Virus record (IMG/VR): IMGVR_UViG_3300005435_000054
Coordinates: 1 to 22,638 of that record
Length of the DNA stretch: 22,638 nucleotides
Direction: 5' to 3' (one strand)
From: a virus
Shown here: piece after piece, positions 1-8,553 of the stretch
How positions within the stretch are numbered: position 1 is the stretch's first letter
How the letters are laid out: every line of letters starts with the position of its first letter
Notes under the pieces: model-generated
Databases searched by the model: none
Seen by the model: only the letters and a program-made list of their open reading frames with translations
What the model was told of the DNA's origin: nothing
Made by a program: the position numbers and the translations under genes

Positions 1-2
1 CC

Positions 3-461
3 GGGAAATACTCTTCGATCGTTCAGAAATCGTTAGAGGACAACGCATATATAATAAGGAATCAAATTATCTGGGCTAAAAGCCACCACGCTATCTCCCG
101 GGGCGACTATAATTGGAAGCACGAACCCTGTTGGTACGCGGTGAAAAAGGGCGCGACGGCGGAATGGTGTGGCGATTCGAAACAGACGACGCTCTGGGAG
201 ATTGCTAAGCCGCAGTCGAACGATACGGGTCATAGCACGCAGAAACCGGTAGAATGTATGGGCCGACCGATCACGAACCACAAGGGCGACGTGTACGATC
301 CGTTTATCGGCTCCGGTACGACGATGGTCGCAGCGCACCAACTCGGGCGTACATGCTACGGAATGGAAATCAATCCGCAATACTGTCAGATCGTAATTGA
401 TCGAATGTTGAAGCTGGATCCTGAATTAATAATAAAAAACAAAGGAAATACAAAGGATTAG
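3..461 (+). CDS. DNA methyltransferase, N4-cytosine/N6-adenine type, C-terminal part (5' end off window)
   Basis: The reading frame is open from the left edge, so the start is outside the window; a GTG at 141 is internal. The 152 visible residues contain IIWAK...HEPCWYAVKKG, then HSTQKPVE and the AdoMet-binding motif I DPFIGSGTT (coding near 297-323), followed by GRTCYGMEINPQYCQIVIDRM. Motif I in the C-terminal half is the order of beta-class amino-methyltransferases, whose catalytic (D/S/N)PP(Y/W) motif lies N-terminal, here beyond the edge. It would transfer a methyl group to exocyclic amines of A or C in a target site that cannot be read from this fragment. It sits 3 bp before the small terminase gene. 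Likely roles are protection from host restriction or marking of phage DNA (inference). Family call firm, base specificity unknown. Confidence 0.9.
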   Translation, partial: GKYSSIVQKSLEDNAYIIRNQIIWAKSHHAISRGDYNWKHEPCWYAVKKGATAEWCGDSKQTTLWEIAKPQSNDTGHSTQKPVECMGRPITNHKGDVYDPFIGSGTTMVAAHQLGRTCYGMEINPQYCQIVIDRMLKLDPELIIKNKGNTKD

Positions 462-464
462 CAT

Positions 465-893
465 ATGGGTACGAAAGTTAAGCAAAAACACGGCGGCGCG
501 ATTAACCGTTGGGGTAAAGGGGAGTGCGGAAATTCTAAGGGGCGTCCGCGTAAATTAGTCCCGTTGCTTAAGGACAAGGGATACAGCCCAAGCCAAACGC
601 TCGATATGCTCCGTAACGTTCAGTGGATGGAATTGGACGAACTGCAAGCAATACACAAGGACGAAAAAGAATCCGTGTTAGCGCGGACTTTAGCTAAAGC
701 TGCATACGATGCGCTAAAGAAGGGCGACCTTAGCGTTTACGAAAAAATATGGGATCGAATCATGGGCAAGCCGAAACAAATCGTTGAAGCCGATGTAACG
801 AGCAATTCGGTCGTTAAGACCAGCGTTACGATCGATACGGCCGACCCCGTCGAAGCTGCGAAACAATACCAAAAAATGATGCGTGACGAGTGA
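465..893 (+). CDS. Putative terminase small subunit (DUF5681-like N-terminus)
   Basis: A 142-aa protein encoded directly before the large terminase. The N-terminus has a WGKGECGNSKGRPRK stretch resembling the GNPKGRP motif of DUF5681 proteins, which are often found at the small-terminase position. The middle is helical and charged, with LAKAAYDALKKGDLSVYEKIWDRIMGKPKQ around residues 76-105, a pattern I associate with small terminase subunits. Small subunits bind the packaging site and regulate the large-subunit ATPase. The ATG has a purine-rich AAGGA-type site upstream, inside the end of the methyltransferase. The 3' end overlaps the large terminase GTG start by 4 bp (GTGA). Assignment rests on position plus moderate sequence resemblance; no specific DNA-binding fold was verified. 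Confidence 0.75.
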   Translation: MGTKVKQKHGGAINRWGKGECGNSKGRPRKLVPLLKDKGYSPSQTLDMLRNVQWMELDELQAIHKDEKESVLARTLAKAAYDALKKGDLSVYEKIWDRIMGKPKQIVEADVTSNSVVKTSVTIDTADPVEAAKQYQKMMRDE

Positions 894-2476
894 ATGAGCC
901 TAGGCTACCGTTTGAGTTCGATTTTAAGAATCCCGATTACGCCCGCGTTTATGCGCATCGATCGCGGCGTCTAGCATGGCTGCGTGCTAATCCCGAGCGC
1001 CTCGTTGAAATCAAAAAGTTCTACCGGCTAAACCCGATTCAGTTCATTATCGATTGGGGTTGCACCGCCGACCCCCGTCTTGCGCGCCGAAAGCTCCCCA
1101 CCGTCCTACCGTTCCTACCTTATGCTCGTCAAATCGAGTGGCTGCAGTGGGCAATCGCGCGCTATCAAAACGATGAGTTCGGCGTAACCGTAAAGTCACG
1201 TGAAACGGGCGTAACGTGGCTAGCCGTAGCGCTCGCTGTAACGCTGTCTATATTCAACGACGGACTTATTATAGGCTTCGGTTCGAACAAAGAGAGTTCC
1301 GTCGATAAGCTGGGCGATCCAAAAAGCATATTCTATAAGATACGCCAATTTACCGAACTGCTACCGCCCGAGTTTCGCGGCGGCTGGAATCGCGATAAGC
1401 ACGCCCCGTTCATGCGCTGTATCTTCCCAGAGAGCGGCAGTGTGATCACCGGTGAGGCGGGCGTTCAGATCGGGCGTGGCGGTCGGTATAGTATCTACTA
1501 TGTCGATGAGTCGGCTTTCTTGCAGCAACCGCAGCTTGTCGAATCGGCGCTATCCGAAGCAACGCCATGTCGTATCGATATCTCAACGCCATTCGGGCGA
1601 CAGAATCCATTCGCAGATAAGGTACATAGTGGTGAGACAAGCGTCTTTCGCTTCCACTGGCGCGACGATCCGCGCAAGGATCAAGAGTGGTATGACAAGC
1701 GCGTTAAGCGCTTAGCGCCGGTTGTTGTAGCGCAGGAGCTCGACTTAGATTTTGATGCGTCTATTGAAGGGATTCTAATCCCGACTGCGTGGGTCCAAGC
1801 CGCAGTCGACGCCCATATCAAGCTCGGCATTCAGCCCACGGGCGCGCGGTTGGCTGCGTTGGATATTGCGGATGAAGGTCCAGATATGCTTTCGCAAGCG
1901 GGGCGCTACGGTATTCTACTAGAGCAAATGGAAACTTGGTCGGGCAGTGGCAGTGACATCTATAAGTCGGTTGAACGATCCATGCGCCTATGTGACCTGC
2001 ACGGCTACCCAATGGTGATGTACGATGCGGACGGTCTTGGCGCTGGCGCACGGGGCGATGCGCGTATGGTGAATGAGAAGCGCGACGAAGAGGGCGAACG
2101 ACAAATACCGTTCATTGCGTTTCGTGGATCGGAGGGTGTGCTATCGCCGGATGGTATGACCGAAGGTAAGCGCAATAAAAACATGTTTAAGAATCGTAAA
2201 GCGCAAATGTGGTACATGCTGCGGCTACGATTCGCTGCTACTTATAAAGCGGTCGTCGAAGGGGAGAAGTTCGACCCGGATGCGATTGTCTCAATATCTA
2301 GCAGTCTACCCGAGCTAACTGAAACGCTGTCAGAATTATCGCAGCCCACGTATACTTATAATACGGTCGGTAAGATGATCATCAACAAAAAGCCGAAAGG
2401 CACAAAATCACCAAACCGCGCCGACGCTATCATGATCGCATACGCACAACGAACACAGGGGTTTTTCAGTGATTAG
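890..2476 (+). CDS. terL: Terminase large subunit (packaging ATPase-nuclease)
   Basis: This 528-aa protein is the motor that translocates and cuts DNA at the portal. A degenerate Walker A lies at about residues 102-109 (KSRETGVT), Walker B at 203-207 (YYVDE) and the coupling motif at 230-236 (DISTPFG). The C-terminal RNase H-like nuclease has candidate acidic residues D325 (AALDIADEG), D379/D381 (MYDADGLGAG) and D512 (NRADAIMIAY), with the FKNRKAQMWY segment near 433-442 typical of the family. Length is normal for TerL. The start is GTG with 4-bp overlap onto the small subunit; a nearby ATG at 894 is out of frame. The 3' end overlaps the portal gene by 8 bp. All expected motifs are present, so the gene looks intact. 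Confidence 0.96.
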   Translation: MNEPRLPFEFDFKNPDYARVYAHRSRRLAWLRANPERLVEIKKFYRLNPIQFIIDWGCTADPRLARRKLPTVLPFLPYARQIEWLQWAIARYQNDEFGVTVKSRETGVTWLAVALAVTLSIFNDGLIIGFGSNKESSVDKLGDPKSIFYKIRQFTELLPPEFRGGWNRDKHAPFMRCIFPESGSVITGEAGVQIGRGGRYSIYYVDESAFLQQPQLVESALSEATPCRIDISTPFGRQNPFADKVHSGETSVFRFHWRDDPRKDQEWYDKRVKRLAPVVVAQELDLDFDASIEGILIPTAWVQAAVDAHIKLGIQPTGARLAALDIADEGPDMLSQAGRYGILLEQMETWSGSGSDIYKSVERSMRLCDLHGYPMVMYDADGLGAGARGDARMVNEKRDEEGERQIPFIAFRGSEGVLSPDGMTEGKRNKNMFKNRKAQMWYMLRLRFAATYKAVVEGEKFDPDAIVSISSSLPELTETLSELSQPTYTYNTVGKMIINKKPKGTKSPNRADAIMIAYAQRTQGFFSD

Positions 2477-4073
2477 AAAATTATTTAAGCGAGAGCCTAA
2501 ACCGGTGGTGGTAGAAGCTAAGCGTCAAACGAACGGTATTTTTTCAACCGACGTTAATCTCGACGGTAAAAGCCGCGATGAGGTTATCGATGAAGTGAAC
2601 GCGCGCACATTCCTACAGCCTCCACCCACTCCGGTAAATCCTCCTGCCGTTCCTGTCTTCGATTCTAAGACAGGCGTAACGCGTCAAGCGATGGACTCTA
2701 ACAACTTCACGAAAGCCCAGTTCAGTATCGGCAATACTTACGCTGGCGAGTTACTCCTCGCGTGGTATAGCGAACAAGGATTCATAGGCTCACAAACATG
2801 CGCGCTTATATCGCAGCACTGGCTCGTAGATAAAGCGTGCACAATGCCCGGGAAGGACGCGGCGCGCAATGGCTATAAGATTACGCGTAACGATGGCTTG
2901 CCGATGGATCCGAAAATAGAGGACGCTATTCGGCAATACGACAAGAAATTTCGCATTAAGCACAACCTCGTTCAGTTCTCGCGCTTTAGCCGCATCTTCG
3001 GCATTCGCATCTTGAAGTTTAATATCGAGGTGGATGACCCTGTAAAGTTCTACGGCAACCCATTTAATATCGATGGCGTACCCCCGAAGAGTTATAAGGG
3101 CATCACACAGATTGACCCTTACTGGATTACGCCCCTTCTCGATGCGGATGCTTCGGGCAACCCTGCGTCTGAGTTTTTCTACGAGCCGACTTGGTGGGTA
3201 GTTAACGGGATGAAGATTCACCGTACTCACCTCATCATCACACGAACGAACGAAGTCCCGGACGTACTGAAGCCGACTTATATTTATGCAGGAATATCGC
3301 TCCCCCAACGAATCTATGAGCGAATCTACGGAGCGGAGCGCACGGCCAACGAAGCCCCGCTGCTATCGATGACGAAACGAGTCGGGGTGCTGAATGTCGA
3401 TACCAGCCAGGCAATTGCTAACCAACAGAGCTTTCAGAAAAAACTAGAAAAATGGGCGTTGTTGCGAGATAACTTTGGCGTTCATGCGCTAGGGCTGGAT
3501 GAGAAGTTTTCGCAGACCGATACGTCGCTCACCGACTTAGATGCTGTGATTATGACCCAGTATCAGATTGTTGCAGCCATTGCAGAAATTCCAGCGGTGA
3601 AGCTAATGGGAACGTCGCCCAAAGGGTTTAATGCTTCGGGCGAGTACGAATGGAAGAGTTACCACGAGTATCTAGAGAGTATTCAGTCGGACGAAATGGA
3701 GCCCGTACTCGATCGGCACCACATGTTGCTTATCAAATCCTGGATCGCGCCGGGCGCACCGTTCGATACTTCCATTAAGTGGAATTCGCTAGACATACCA
3801 ACCGCAGCAGAAGAAGCGGTTATCAAGAAATCGAAAGCGGAAACGGCTGTGTTATACGCACAAGCGGGAGCGATCGACGGGATCGACATTCGTAAGAATC
3901 TCGCGGGCGATATAGAAAGCGATTTCTCGGACTTAAAGCCTAGGCTATCAATGGCGATGAATGCGGGCGTAACCCCGGAAGAAAATAGCGGCGGCGGGTT
4001 CGAGGAAGGCAACGACCCGGATTACGAAGAGGCACCCGAGAACGAAGGAAACCCGGATCGTGAGACCCAATAA
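2469..4073 (+). CDS. Portal protein (DUF1073 family)
   Basis: A 534-aa protein between terL and the head morphogenesis gene, the standard portal position. The core, about residues 80-460, resembles the DUF1073 portal family: QHWLVDKACTMPGKDAARNG, the ILKFNIEVDDP region, IHRTHLI near 250, VLNVDTSQ near 308, and IVAAIAEIPAVKLMGTSPKGFNASGEYE near 367-393. The N-terminal 75 residues are proline-rich and probably flexible, and the C-terminus is very acidic. Twelve copies should form the ring at the capsid vertex through which TerL pumps DNA and to which the neck attaches. Start is GTG at 2469, overlapping terL by 8 bp. DUF1073 names are sometimes associated with the anti-CBASS protein Acb1; here context and length support portal function. 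Confidence 0.93.
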   Translation: MIRKLFKREPKPVVVEAKRQTNGIFSTDVNLDGKSRDEVIDEVNARTFLQPPPTPVNPPAVPVFDSKTGVTRQAMDSNNFTKAQFSIGNTYAGELLLAWYSEQGFIGSQTCALISQHWLVDKACTMPGKDAARNGYKITRNDGLPMDPKIEDAIRQYDKKFRIKHNLVQFSRFSRIFGIRILKFNIEVDDPVKFYGNPFNIDGVPPKSYKGITQIDPYWITPLLDADASGNPASEFFYEPTWWVVNGMKIHRTHLIITRTNEVPDVLKPTYIYAGISLPQRIYERIYGAERTANEAPLLSMTKRVGVLNVDTSQAIANQQSFQKKLEKWALLRDNFGVHALGLDEKFSQTDTSLTDLDAVIMTQYQIVAAIAEIPAVKLMGTSPKGFNASGEYEWKSYHEYLESIQSDEMEPVLDRHHMLLIKSWIAPGAPFDTSIKWNSLDIPTAAEEAVIKKSKAETAVLYAQAGAIDGIDIRKNLAGDIESDFSDLKPRLSMAMNAGVTPEENSGGGFEEGNDPDYEEAPENEGNPDRETQ

Positions 4074-4887
4074 AGCGCTACAAGGGAAAGAGCTCGCGCA
4101 CCCGGCGGGCGTTACGCGGAGATACCAAATGCGGCTAGAAGATTTAGTAAGTCGAATGACCGCAGAAGTTACGCGGCGCACGCTCGCGCTCTTTCGCAGC
4201 CCTAAGGCGCTTAAAGCAATGGCGCAAGATTGGAGCCTAGCGTCACAAGCTAGAATCCTGGGCGATGCGCTCGCAAAGAAATTTAAAAAGCTCTTCGATG
4301 ATGAAGCGTGGGATATTGCCGAATCGATGGTGCAAGAAGCAAGTCACGTTAGCCAAGCCGCAGTCGCGTCGAACTTAAAAAAGATAGGCGGCGAGTTGCT
4401 TACGATCAAAACCGATTTCGTAACGGCGGGCATGAAGGAAGTTATGACTGCTTCGGTTGCTGAGAACGTTTCGCTGATTAAGTCTATCCCCGAAAAGTAC
4501 CTACAGCAGGTCCAGGGCGATGTGATGCGATCGATCAGCATGGAAGGCAAGGGCGTAGCAGACTTAACGAAATCGCTAGAGAAGTACGAAGGTGTGACCA
4601 AAAACCGCGCAGCGAATATTGCGGAAGACCAAACGCGCCGAGTATACACTTCGTTAAATTCAAAGCGGCTGCAGAAGGTCGGTTTAGATAAGTTTCAATG
4701 GAAGTATAATTACGTGGGGCAAGCTTCACGTGAGCTACATGTAGCGATGGACGGGCAGATATTTAGCTTTAGCGATCCGCCCGTTATTCAAGATAGCCCA
4801 CGCGTAACAGGGTTACCCGGGGATCTACCGTATTGCCACTGTACAGCAATACCGGTTGTTTCATTTGACGATGATGAGGACGAGTAA
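4060..4887 (+). CDS. Head morphogenesis protein, Mu F / SPP1 gp7-like
   Basis: A 275-aa protein whose C-terminal third carries the Mu F-like signature: [14 protein letters not shown] with H227 and DG231-232, then [14 protein letters not shown] with PG253-254 and C259/C261. The N-terminal part is predominantly helical and charged. Members of this family are minor head proteins packaged in a few copies, often associated with the portal, and are needed for infectious heads or DNA ejection. The start chosen is GTG at 4060, overlapping the portal gene by 14 bp, because [17 protein letters not shown] at residues 14-30 looks like a conserved beginning. An ATG about 70 bp downstream would cut into it. 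No toxin or other extra domain is fused to it. Confidence 0.9.
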   Translation: MRPNKALQGKELAHPAGVTRRYQMRLEDLVSRMTAEVTRRTLALFRSPKALKAMAQDWSLASQARILGDALAKKFKKLFDDEAWDIAESMVQEASHVSQAAVASNLKKIGGELLTIKTDFVTAGMKEVMTASVAENVSLIKSIPEKYLQQVQGDVMRSISMEGKGVADLTKSLEKYEGVTKNRAANIAEDQTRRVYTSLNSKRLQKVGLDKFQWKYNYVGQASRELHVAMDGQIFSFSDPPVIQDSPRVTGLPGDLPYCHCTAIPVVSFDDDEDE

Positions 4888-4889
4888 AG

Positions 4890-6050
4890 ATGAGAGAGAA
4901 TACAGCGCGTGTCCCGGATTTTAACGGGTGGATGGAAATTAAAGGAAACCCTATTTCGAAAGTAGGGGTGTTTGACTATCTCGGCGCGCAAATTAGCGAC
5001 GAATTAGAACCGGACAAAGTCTATAAAGTGTACCGCCCGGAAGAAGAACTGTCCGACCCGGATACGATTGCATCTTTTAAATTGGTTCCGTGGATCGACG
5101 ATCACGAGATGTTGGGCGCGGCCGAAGATGACCTTACGCCTGCAGAAAAGAAGGGAATTCAAGGATATACCGGGGAGAACGTTTATTTCGAATCGCCGTA
5201 CCTTCGCGCTAACTTAAAAGTTGTTTCGGAAAAACTTTCGTCTTTGATCGCCGACGGTAAAAAAGAGCTGTCAATTGGTTATCGTTGCTTGTATGATATT
5301 GTTTCGGGAGTTCATAACGGAATCCGTTACGACGCTATCCAACGAAAAATTAGGGGCAACCATTTGGCACTAGTCGACGAAGGTCGATCCGGGCCCGATG
5401 TTGCCGTTTTAGATAAGCGCGATGCATTTCGCGTTACGCTTGACACCAAGGGGCTAGAGTCAATGATTGAGAAAACAGAAGAAGCGGCGGTAAAGGCAGA
5501 AGGCGCAGGGCAAGACGAGTTAACACTCGAATCCCTAGCTGCGGTGGTCGGCGAATTGAAAGCGACGCTAGAAAAGTTGATGGGCGCTGAAAAAACAGAA
5601 GCCGCAGTTATCGGCAGCGATACCGAGGAAGAAGTCGCCGTCGGTGATGCTGAGGAAGAAGAAAAAGCGGAAGACGAAGCCGAAGTACCAAGCGCTAAAG
5701 CCATGGATGCGATGATTAAAAAAACCGTTGCGAAAGAAGTGCAGAATTTCAAAAAAACCGCGATGAAAACCTTTGCGATGGACGTAGCGGAGCGAAACAC
5801 TTTTGTTGACCGTGTGATTCCCTGGACTGGTGCTTTTGATCACGCGGCTATGACGGTTGATGAAGCTGCCGCATACGCCGTTAAAAAATTAGATCTGCCC
5901 GCTAATACCGGAAACGATCGTGCGGTCGTCGAAGGTTATCTAGCTGGTCGAAAATCTGGTAACACTGCGGTCGGGATGGATACAGCCATGATTTTTTCCA
6001 GCGACAAAAACGATAGATTGAATAACTACTACAAGAGCGAGGGTAAATAA
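4890..6050 (+). CDS. Capsid maturation protease fused to scaffold (DUF2213)
   Basis: 386 aa. Residues 1-180 match the DUF2213 prohead protease domain. Candidate catalytic residues are H72 (WIDDHEML), S128 ([10 protein letters not shown]) and H158 ([16 protein letters not shown]), the His-Ser-His arrangement of herpesvirus-protease-fold enzymes. Residues about 195-275 form a glutamate/alanine-rich, probably coiled-coil scaffold region, followed by a Lys-rich stretch and a C-terminal segment with [20 protein letters not shown]. The protein should guide capsid assembly internally, then cleave itself and exit the prohead. ATG at 4890 comes 2 bp after the previous stop, with GAGGA just upstream. 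The scaffold makes the antisense strand Ser/Ala-rich and open, producing spurious minus-strand ORFs. Family assignment firm; catalytic residues inferred from motif comparison. Confidence 0.92.
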   Translation: MRENTARVPDFNGWMEIKGNPISKVGVFDYLGAQISDELEPDKVYKVYRPEEELSDPDTIASFKLVPWIDDHEMLGAAEDDLTPAEKKGIQGYTGENVYFESPYLRANLKVVSEKLSSLIADGKKELSIGYRCLYDIVSGVHNGIRYDAIQRKIRGNHLALVDEGRSGPDVAVLDKRDAFRVTLDTKGLESMIEKTEEAAVKAEGAGQDELTLESLAAVVGELKATLEKLMGAEKTEAAVIGSDTEEEVAVGDAEEEEKAEDEAEVPSAKAMDAMIKKTVAKEVQNFKKTAMKTFAMDVAERNTFVDRVIPWTGAFDHAAMTVDEAAAYAVKKLDLPANTGNDRAVVEGYLAGRKSGNTAVGMDTAMIFSSDKNDRLNNYYKSEGK

Positions 6051-6051
6051 C

Positions 6052-6573
6052 ATGGGCTTTCAGACTACAGTTAACGTATTTTCCGGGGCCGGTGTTGTCG
6101 GTGAATTTTATTCCGACAGCCCACGCCGCGCAGAGTCTTACATCCTGGATTCGGATGATGCGACTAATAACGTTTTTGGCCGCGCGTTCACTAAAGTTTC
6201 ACAAGGTGTAGCGCAAGTCGGCGGAACGGGCGTATTCGCTGGGTTCTTGATCAATCCTAAAGCTTCCGTAAATTACGGTATCTTAGGTGATGCTTTAGCC
6301 CCAACACTAACGCTCGCTAACAATGTACAAGCGGAACTTTGCACCTGGGGTACTTTCTTCGTATTGTTACCAGCCGCAGCAGCGATTGGTGACGTAGTAC
6401 TTTACGATACAACTACCGGTGAGCTATCTACAATATCACCAGGGGACACTTACCCCTCCGGAACACTACCAACTAACGCAGTCGTTGATTATTTCACGGT
6501 GTCGGGCGCTGGTTTAGCTGTGATTACCGCGACGGATGTGCCACCCGTTCCTTTACCCACAACCCCCGCTTAA
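6052..6573 (+). CDS. Structural cement / head decoration protein (gp24-like)
   Basis: 173 aa, small and beta-rich, encoded between the protease/scaffold and the major capsid protein, the usual place for cement proteins in this phage type. The sequence has the family look: an N-terminal FSGAGVVGEFYSDSPRRAESYIL segment, then VFGRAFTKVS and GVFAGFLINPK, ending in a thin Pro/Thr-rich tail (PPVPLPTTPA). Such proteins bind the outside of expanded capsids and stabilise them against internal DNA pressure. ATG follows the previous stop by one base, with GAGGG upstream. No signal peptide or membrane segment is visible. Identity rests on sequence resemblance plus gene order. Confidence 0.85.
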   Translation: MGFQTTVNVFSGAGVVGEFYSDSPRRAESYILDSDDATNNVFGRAFTKVSQGVAQVGGTGVFAGFLINPKASVNYGILGDALAPTLTLANNVQAELCTWGTFFVLLPAAAAIGDVVLYDTTTGELSTISPGDTYPSGTLPTNAVVDYFTVSGAGLAVITATDVPPVPLPTTPA

Positions 6574-6603
6574 TTCCACTAACGAGACGAGAGACTAGAG
6601 ACT
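6574..6603 (+). promoter_or_regulatory. Purine-rich leader of the major capsid gene with tandem AGAGACT repeat
   Basis: This 30-bp gap is the longest intergenic space in the head operon. It contains CGAGACG followed by two perfect head-to-tail copies of AGAGACT (6590-6603) abutting the ATG. No AGGAGG-like core is present, only GAG/AGAG purine blocks, which is unexpected for what should be the most highly translated gene. It may act as a relaxed ribosome-binding site; there is no room for a conventional promoter plus leader. Confidence 0.4.
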
Positions 6604-7701
6604 ATGAGCCACGAACAATCACAAGAGCACTATCACGTTAGCGCAAGAGACGTGCGGGTAATTGAGAATTTCAGTCCTAAAGATTTAGATTTGTTGCCCC
6701 GTATGGGCAGCATGATGGATGTAAACGATATGCGTCGGATTCGTGCAGTGCAAGATAGCTTGCAAGCGCCCGTTACACAAAGTTCGATTTCTACACCTAT
6801 CCAGTTCTTACAAAAATTTGCCCCGGGGCATGTCCGCGTACTTACTGCAGCGCAAAAAGCCGATGAAATTACCGGTTTTTCCACAATCGGTCGTTGGGAA
6901 GATGAAGAAATTATCCAAGGGCTATTAGAGTTAGAAGGCGTTGTACAACCGTATGGCGATTTCACTAACACTCCTTTAGCATCATGGAATATTGTTTACA
7001 ACAAACGTACTGTTGTTCGTTTTGAACTCGGGATGGAAGTTAATATCCTCGAAATGCGTCGTGCAGCTGCGCAAAATATCGATTCAGGAGCCGAGAAACG
7101 TAACTCCGCTACCCTACAGCTCGATATCGCGCGTAACAACGTAGCGTTTAACGGTTATAACAACGGTGCGAATCAAACCTACGGTATTTTGACTGATCCC
7201 GGTTTGCCTTCTTACTTAACCGCTGCGAATGGTGCGAGCGGATCTCCGTTGTGGTCAAGAAAGACATACAATGAGATCATCGATGATATCATTCGTTTAA
7301 TGTCGACCATTCAACAAAACTCACAAGATCAAATCGATCCTGAGAAAACTCCGATCACCATGGCAGTTTCCACCGTGGATAGACAGTTCCTTAATCAAGT
7401 TCCTCAGTTTGGTAATTCAGTAATGACTTATCTTCGAGAAACTTACCCTAATCTTCGCGTAGTTTCCGCACCGCAGCTAACCGCTGCTAACGGCGGCGCT
7501 AACGTAATCTACATGTTCGCTGAAATCGTAGAAGACGGCTCTAGCGATGATCGTAGAACTTGGATGCAAGCGATCCCCACAAAGTTTATGGTATTGGGCG
7601 TACAGCAAGAAACCAAGGGCTATAAGGAAGATTATTCAAACGCAACCGCAGGGCAAATGTTGAAACGTCCATGGGCGTTAGCACGTATGTCCGGCACCTA
7701 A
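6604..7701 (+). CDS. Major capsid protein (DUF2184, HK97-fold type)
   Basis: 365 aa. The middle and C-terminal parts resemble the DUF2184 major capsid family: NNVAFNGYNNGANQTYGIL near residues 179-197, then TYNEIIDDIIRLMSTIQQNS, PITMAVSTVDRQFLNQV, TYLRETYPNLRVVSAPQL, and an ending with MLKRPWALARMSGT. The NGxNxGANQTYGILTDP pattern is characteristic. It should assemble the icosahedral shell around the DUF2213 scaffold. The N-terminus (SHEQSQEHYHVSARDVRVIENF) may be partly removed on maturation, but no cleavage site can be identified by eye. The gene follows the cement gene after a 30-bp purine-rich leader. Start at the only well-placed ATG. Confidence 0.94.
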   Translation: MSHEQSQEHYHVSARDVRVIENFSPKDLDLLPRMGSMMDVNDMRRIRAVQDSLQAPVTQSSISTPIQFLQKFAPGHVRVLTAAQKADEITGFSTIGRWEDEEIIQGLLELEGVVQPYGDFTNTPLASWNIVYNKRTVVRFELGMEVNILEMRRAAAQNIDSGAEKRNSATLQLDIARNNVAFNGYNNGANQTYGILTDPGLPSYLTAANGASGSPLWSRKTYNEIIDDIIRLMSTIQQNSQDQIDPEKTPITMAVSTVDRQFLNQVPQFGNSVMTYLRETYPNLRVVSAPQLTAANGGANVIYMFAEIVEDGSSDDRRTWMQAIPTKFMVLGVQQETKGYKEDYSNATAGQMLKRPWALARMSGT

Positions 7702-7713
7702 TAGAGGCTAACT

Positions 7714-8112
7714 ATGACGCATTATGTTTATTCGACTTTAACCGGTAGCACTATTTATGAACCCGCGCCGGTTAAAGAGGCAAAAGATTTTCAGTACGAC
7801 GAAGAGACCCGAAGGATTCTAATCAAAGGCGGCGCGAATAGGGCGCGGTCGACTATCTCTGGGGGGCTCTGGACGCCTAAGGGTATACTTACTATCGTAT
7901 CGGATAAACAAATGGAGGCGTTATTGGTTAATCAGCATTTTATCAACCACGTGAAAAACGGCTTTATCAAGCATGATAAACAGAAAGCTAAGACGGTTGA
8001 AAAAGGCGTTGCTGATTTAGAGCCGAAAGATAAATCAGCACCTTATGACCCCAACAATATGCCGGTGCCTGGAGTTAAAGAAGTTAAAGATCCGAAGAAA
8101 CGAAAGGGCTAA
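7714..8112 (+). CDS. Unassigned head-region protein, basic C-terminus
   Basis: 132 aa, not assigned to a functional family. It begins MTHYVYSTLTGSTIYEP and has a central ILIKGGANRARS segment followed by TPKGILTIVSDKQMEALLVNQHFINHVKNGFI. I associate this pattern with small proteins encoded just after the capsid gene in related myoviruses. The last 45 residues are Lys/Pro/Asp-rich, strongly charged and probably disordered (VKEVKDPKKRKG end). There is no signal peptide, membrane segment or cysteine. AGAGG lies 6 bp before the ATG and the stop abuts the next start. Location suggests a minor head protein, possibly contacting DNA through the basic tail (inference only). Confidence 0.8.
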   Translation: MTHYVYSTLTGSTIYEPAPVKEAKDFQYDEETRRILIKGGANRARSTISGGLWTPKGILTIVSDKQMEALLVNQHFINHVKNGFIKHDKQKAKTVEKGVADLEPKDKSAPYDPNNMPVPGVKEVKDPKKRKG

Positions 8113-8553
8113 ATGACGATATTAACGTTTAATGTTTCAGCGTTTCGTGTTGAGTTCCCAGAATTTGCGAACGCAACGACCTACCCTGATGCGACATTGC
8201 AAGCGTATTGGGATCGGGCAACGTGCTACATAAACGCCAATTCGGATGATGGCGATTTGAATGGAACGTGTCGGCAGGGAGCGTTAAATTTGTTAACGGC
8301 GCATATTGCGCTATTGTCCACACAGCTAACAGCAGGGCAGGTGACTGGGCAATTGCAGTCTGCAACGATTGATAAAGTTTCGGTTGCAATAACACCACCG
8401 CCTGCGCCGAATACCTGGCAGTACTGGTTAAATTCGACGGGTTACGGACAACAGCTACTAGCGCTACTGCAAGCGCTAGCGGTCGGCGGGTTTCAAACAT
8501 GCATGTTGCCAGAAACAGCAGGGTTTCGCAGAATCGGGGGCATTTTCATTTGA
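8113..8553 (+). CDS. Head-tail connector (DUF4054)
   Basis: 146 aa. The N-terminus FNVSAFRVEFPEFANATTYPDATLQAYWDRATCYI is the recognisable DUF4054 beginning (FRxxFPEFxxxxxYPDxxLxxYW), followed by the ALNLLTAHIALLS helix and a C-terminal Trp-Tyr segment (NTWQYWLNSTGYGQQLLALLQ). DUF4054 proteins are head-completion adaptors that form a ring below the portal, comparable in role to gp6/gp15-type connectors. The ATG directly follows the previous TAA. It is the first of four consecutive neck genes. Family assignment good, ring position inferred. Confidence 0.88.
   Translation: MTILTFNVSAFRVEFPEFANATTYPDATLQAYWDRATCYINANSDDGDLNGTCRQGALNLLTAHIALLSTQLTAGQVTGQLQSATIDKVSVAITPPPAPNTWQYWLNSTGYGQQLLALLQALAVGGFQTCMLPETAGFRRIGGIFI

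Noticed and set aside
2790-3308. Long minus-strand ORF (172 codons) opposite the portal gene
   Set aside because: It lies entirely within the portal gene, has no ribosome site, resembles no family I recognise, and the + strand frame has clear portal motifs.
2469-4073. Anti-CBASS (Acb1-like) protein instead of portal
   Set aside because: DUF1073 naming is shared in databases, but the length, position between terminase and Mu F-like gene, and absence of any other portal candidate support the portal role.
4060-4887. Mu F-linked polymorphic toxin
   Set aside because: The protein ends soon after the Mu F-like motif with a short acidic tail; no toxin domain is attached and no immunity gene follows.
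5327-5800. Minus-strand Ser/Ala-rich ORF of 157 codons
   Set aside because: It is the antisense of the Glu/Lys/Ala-rich scaffold region of the DUF2213 gene; the low-complexity composition explains the open frame.
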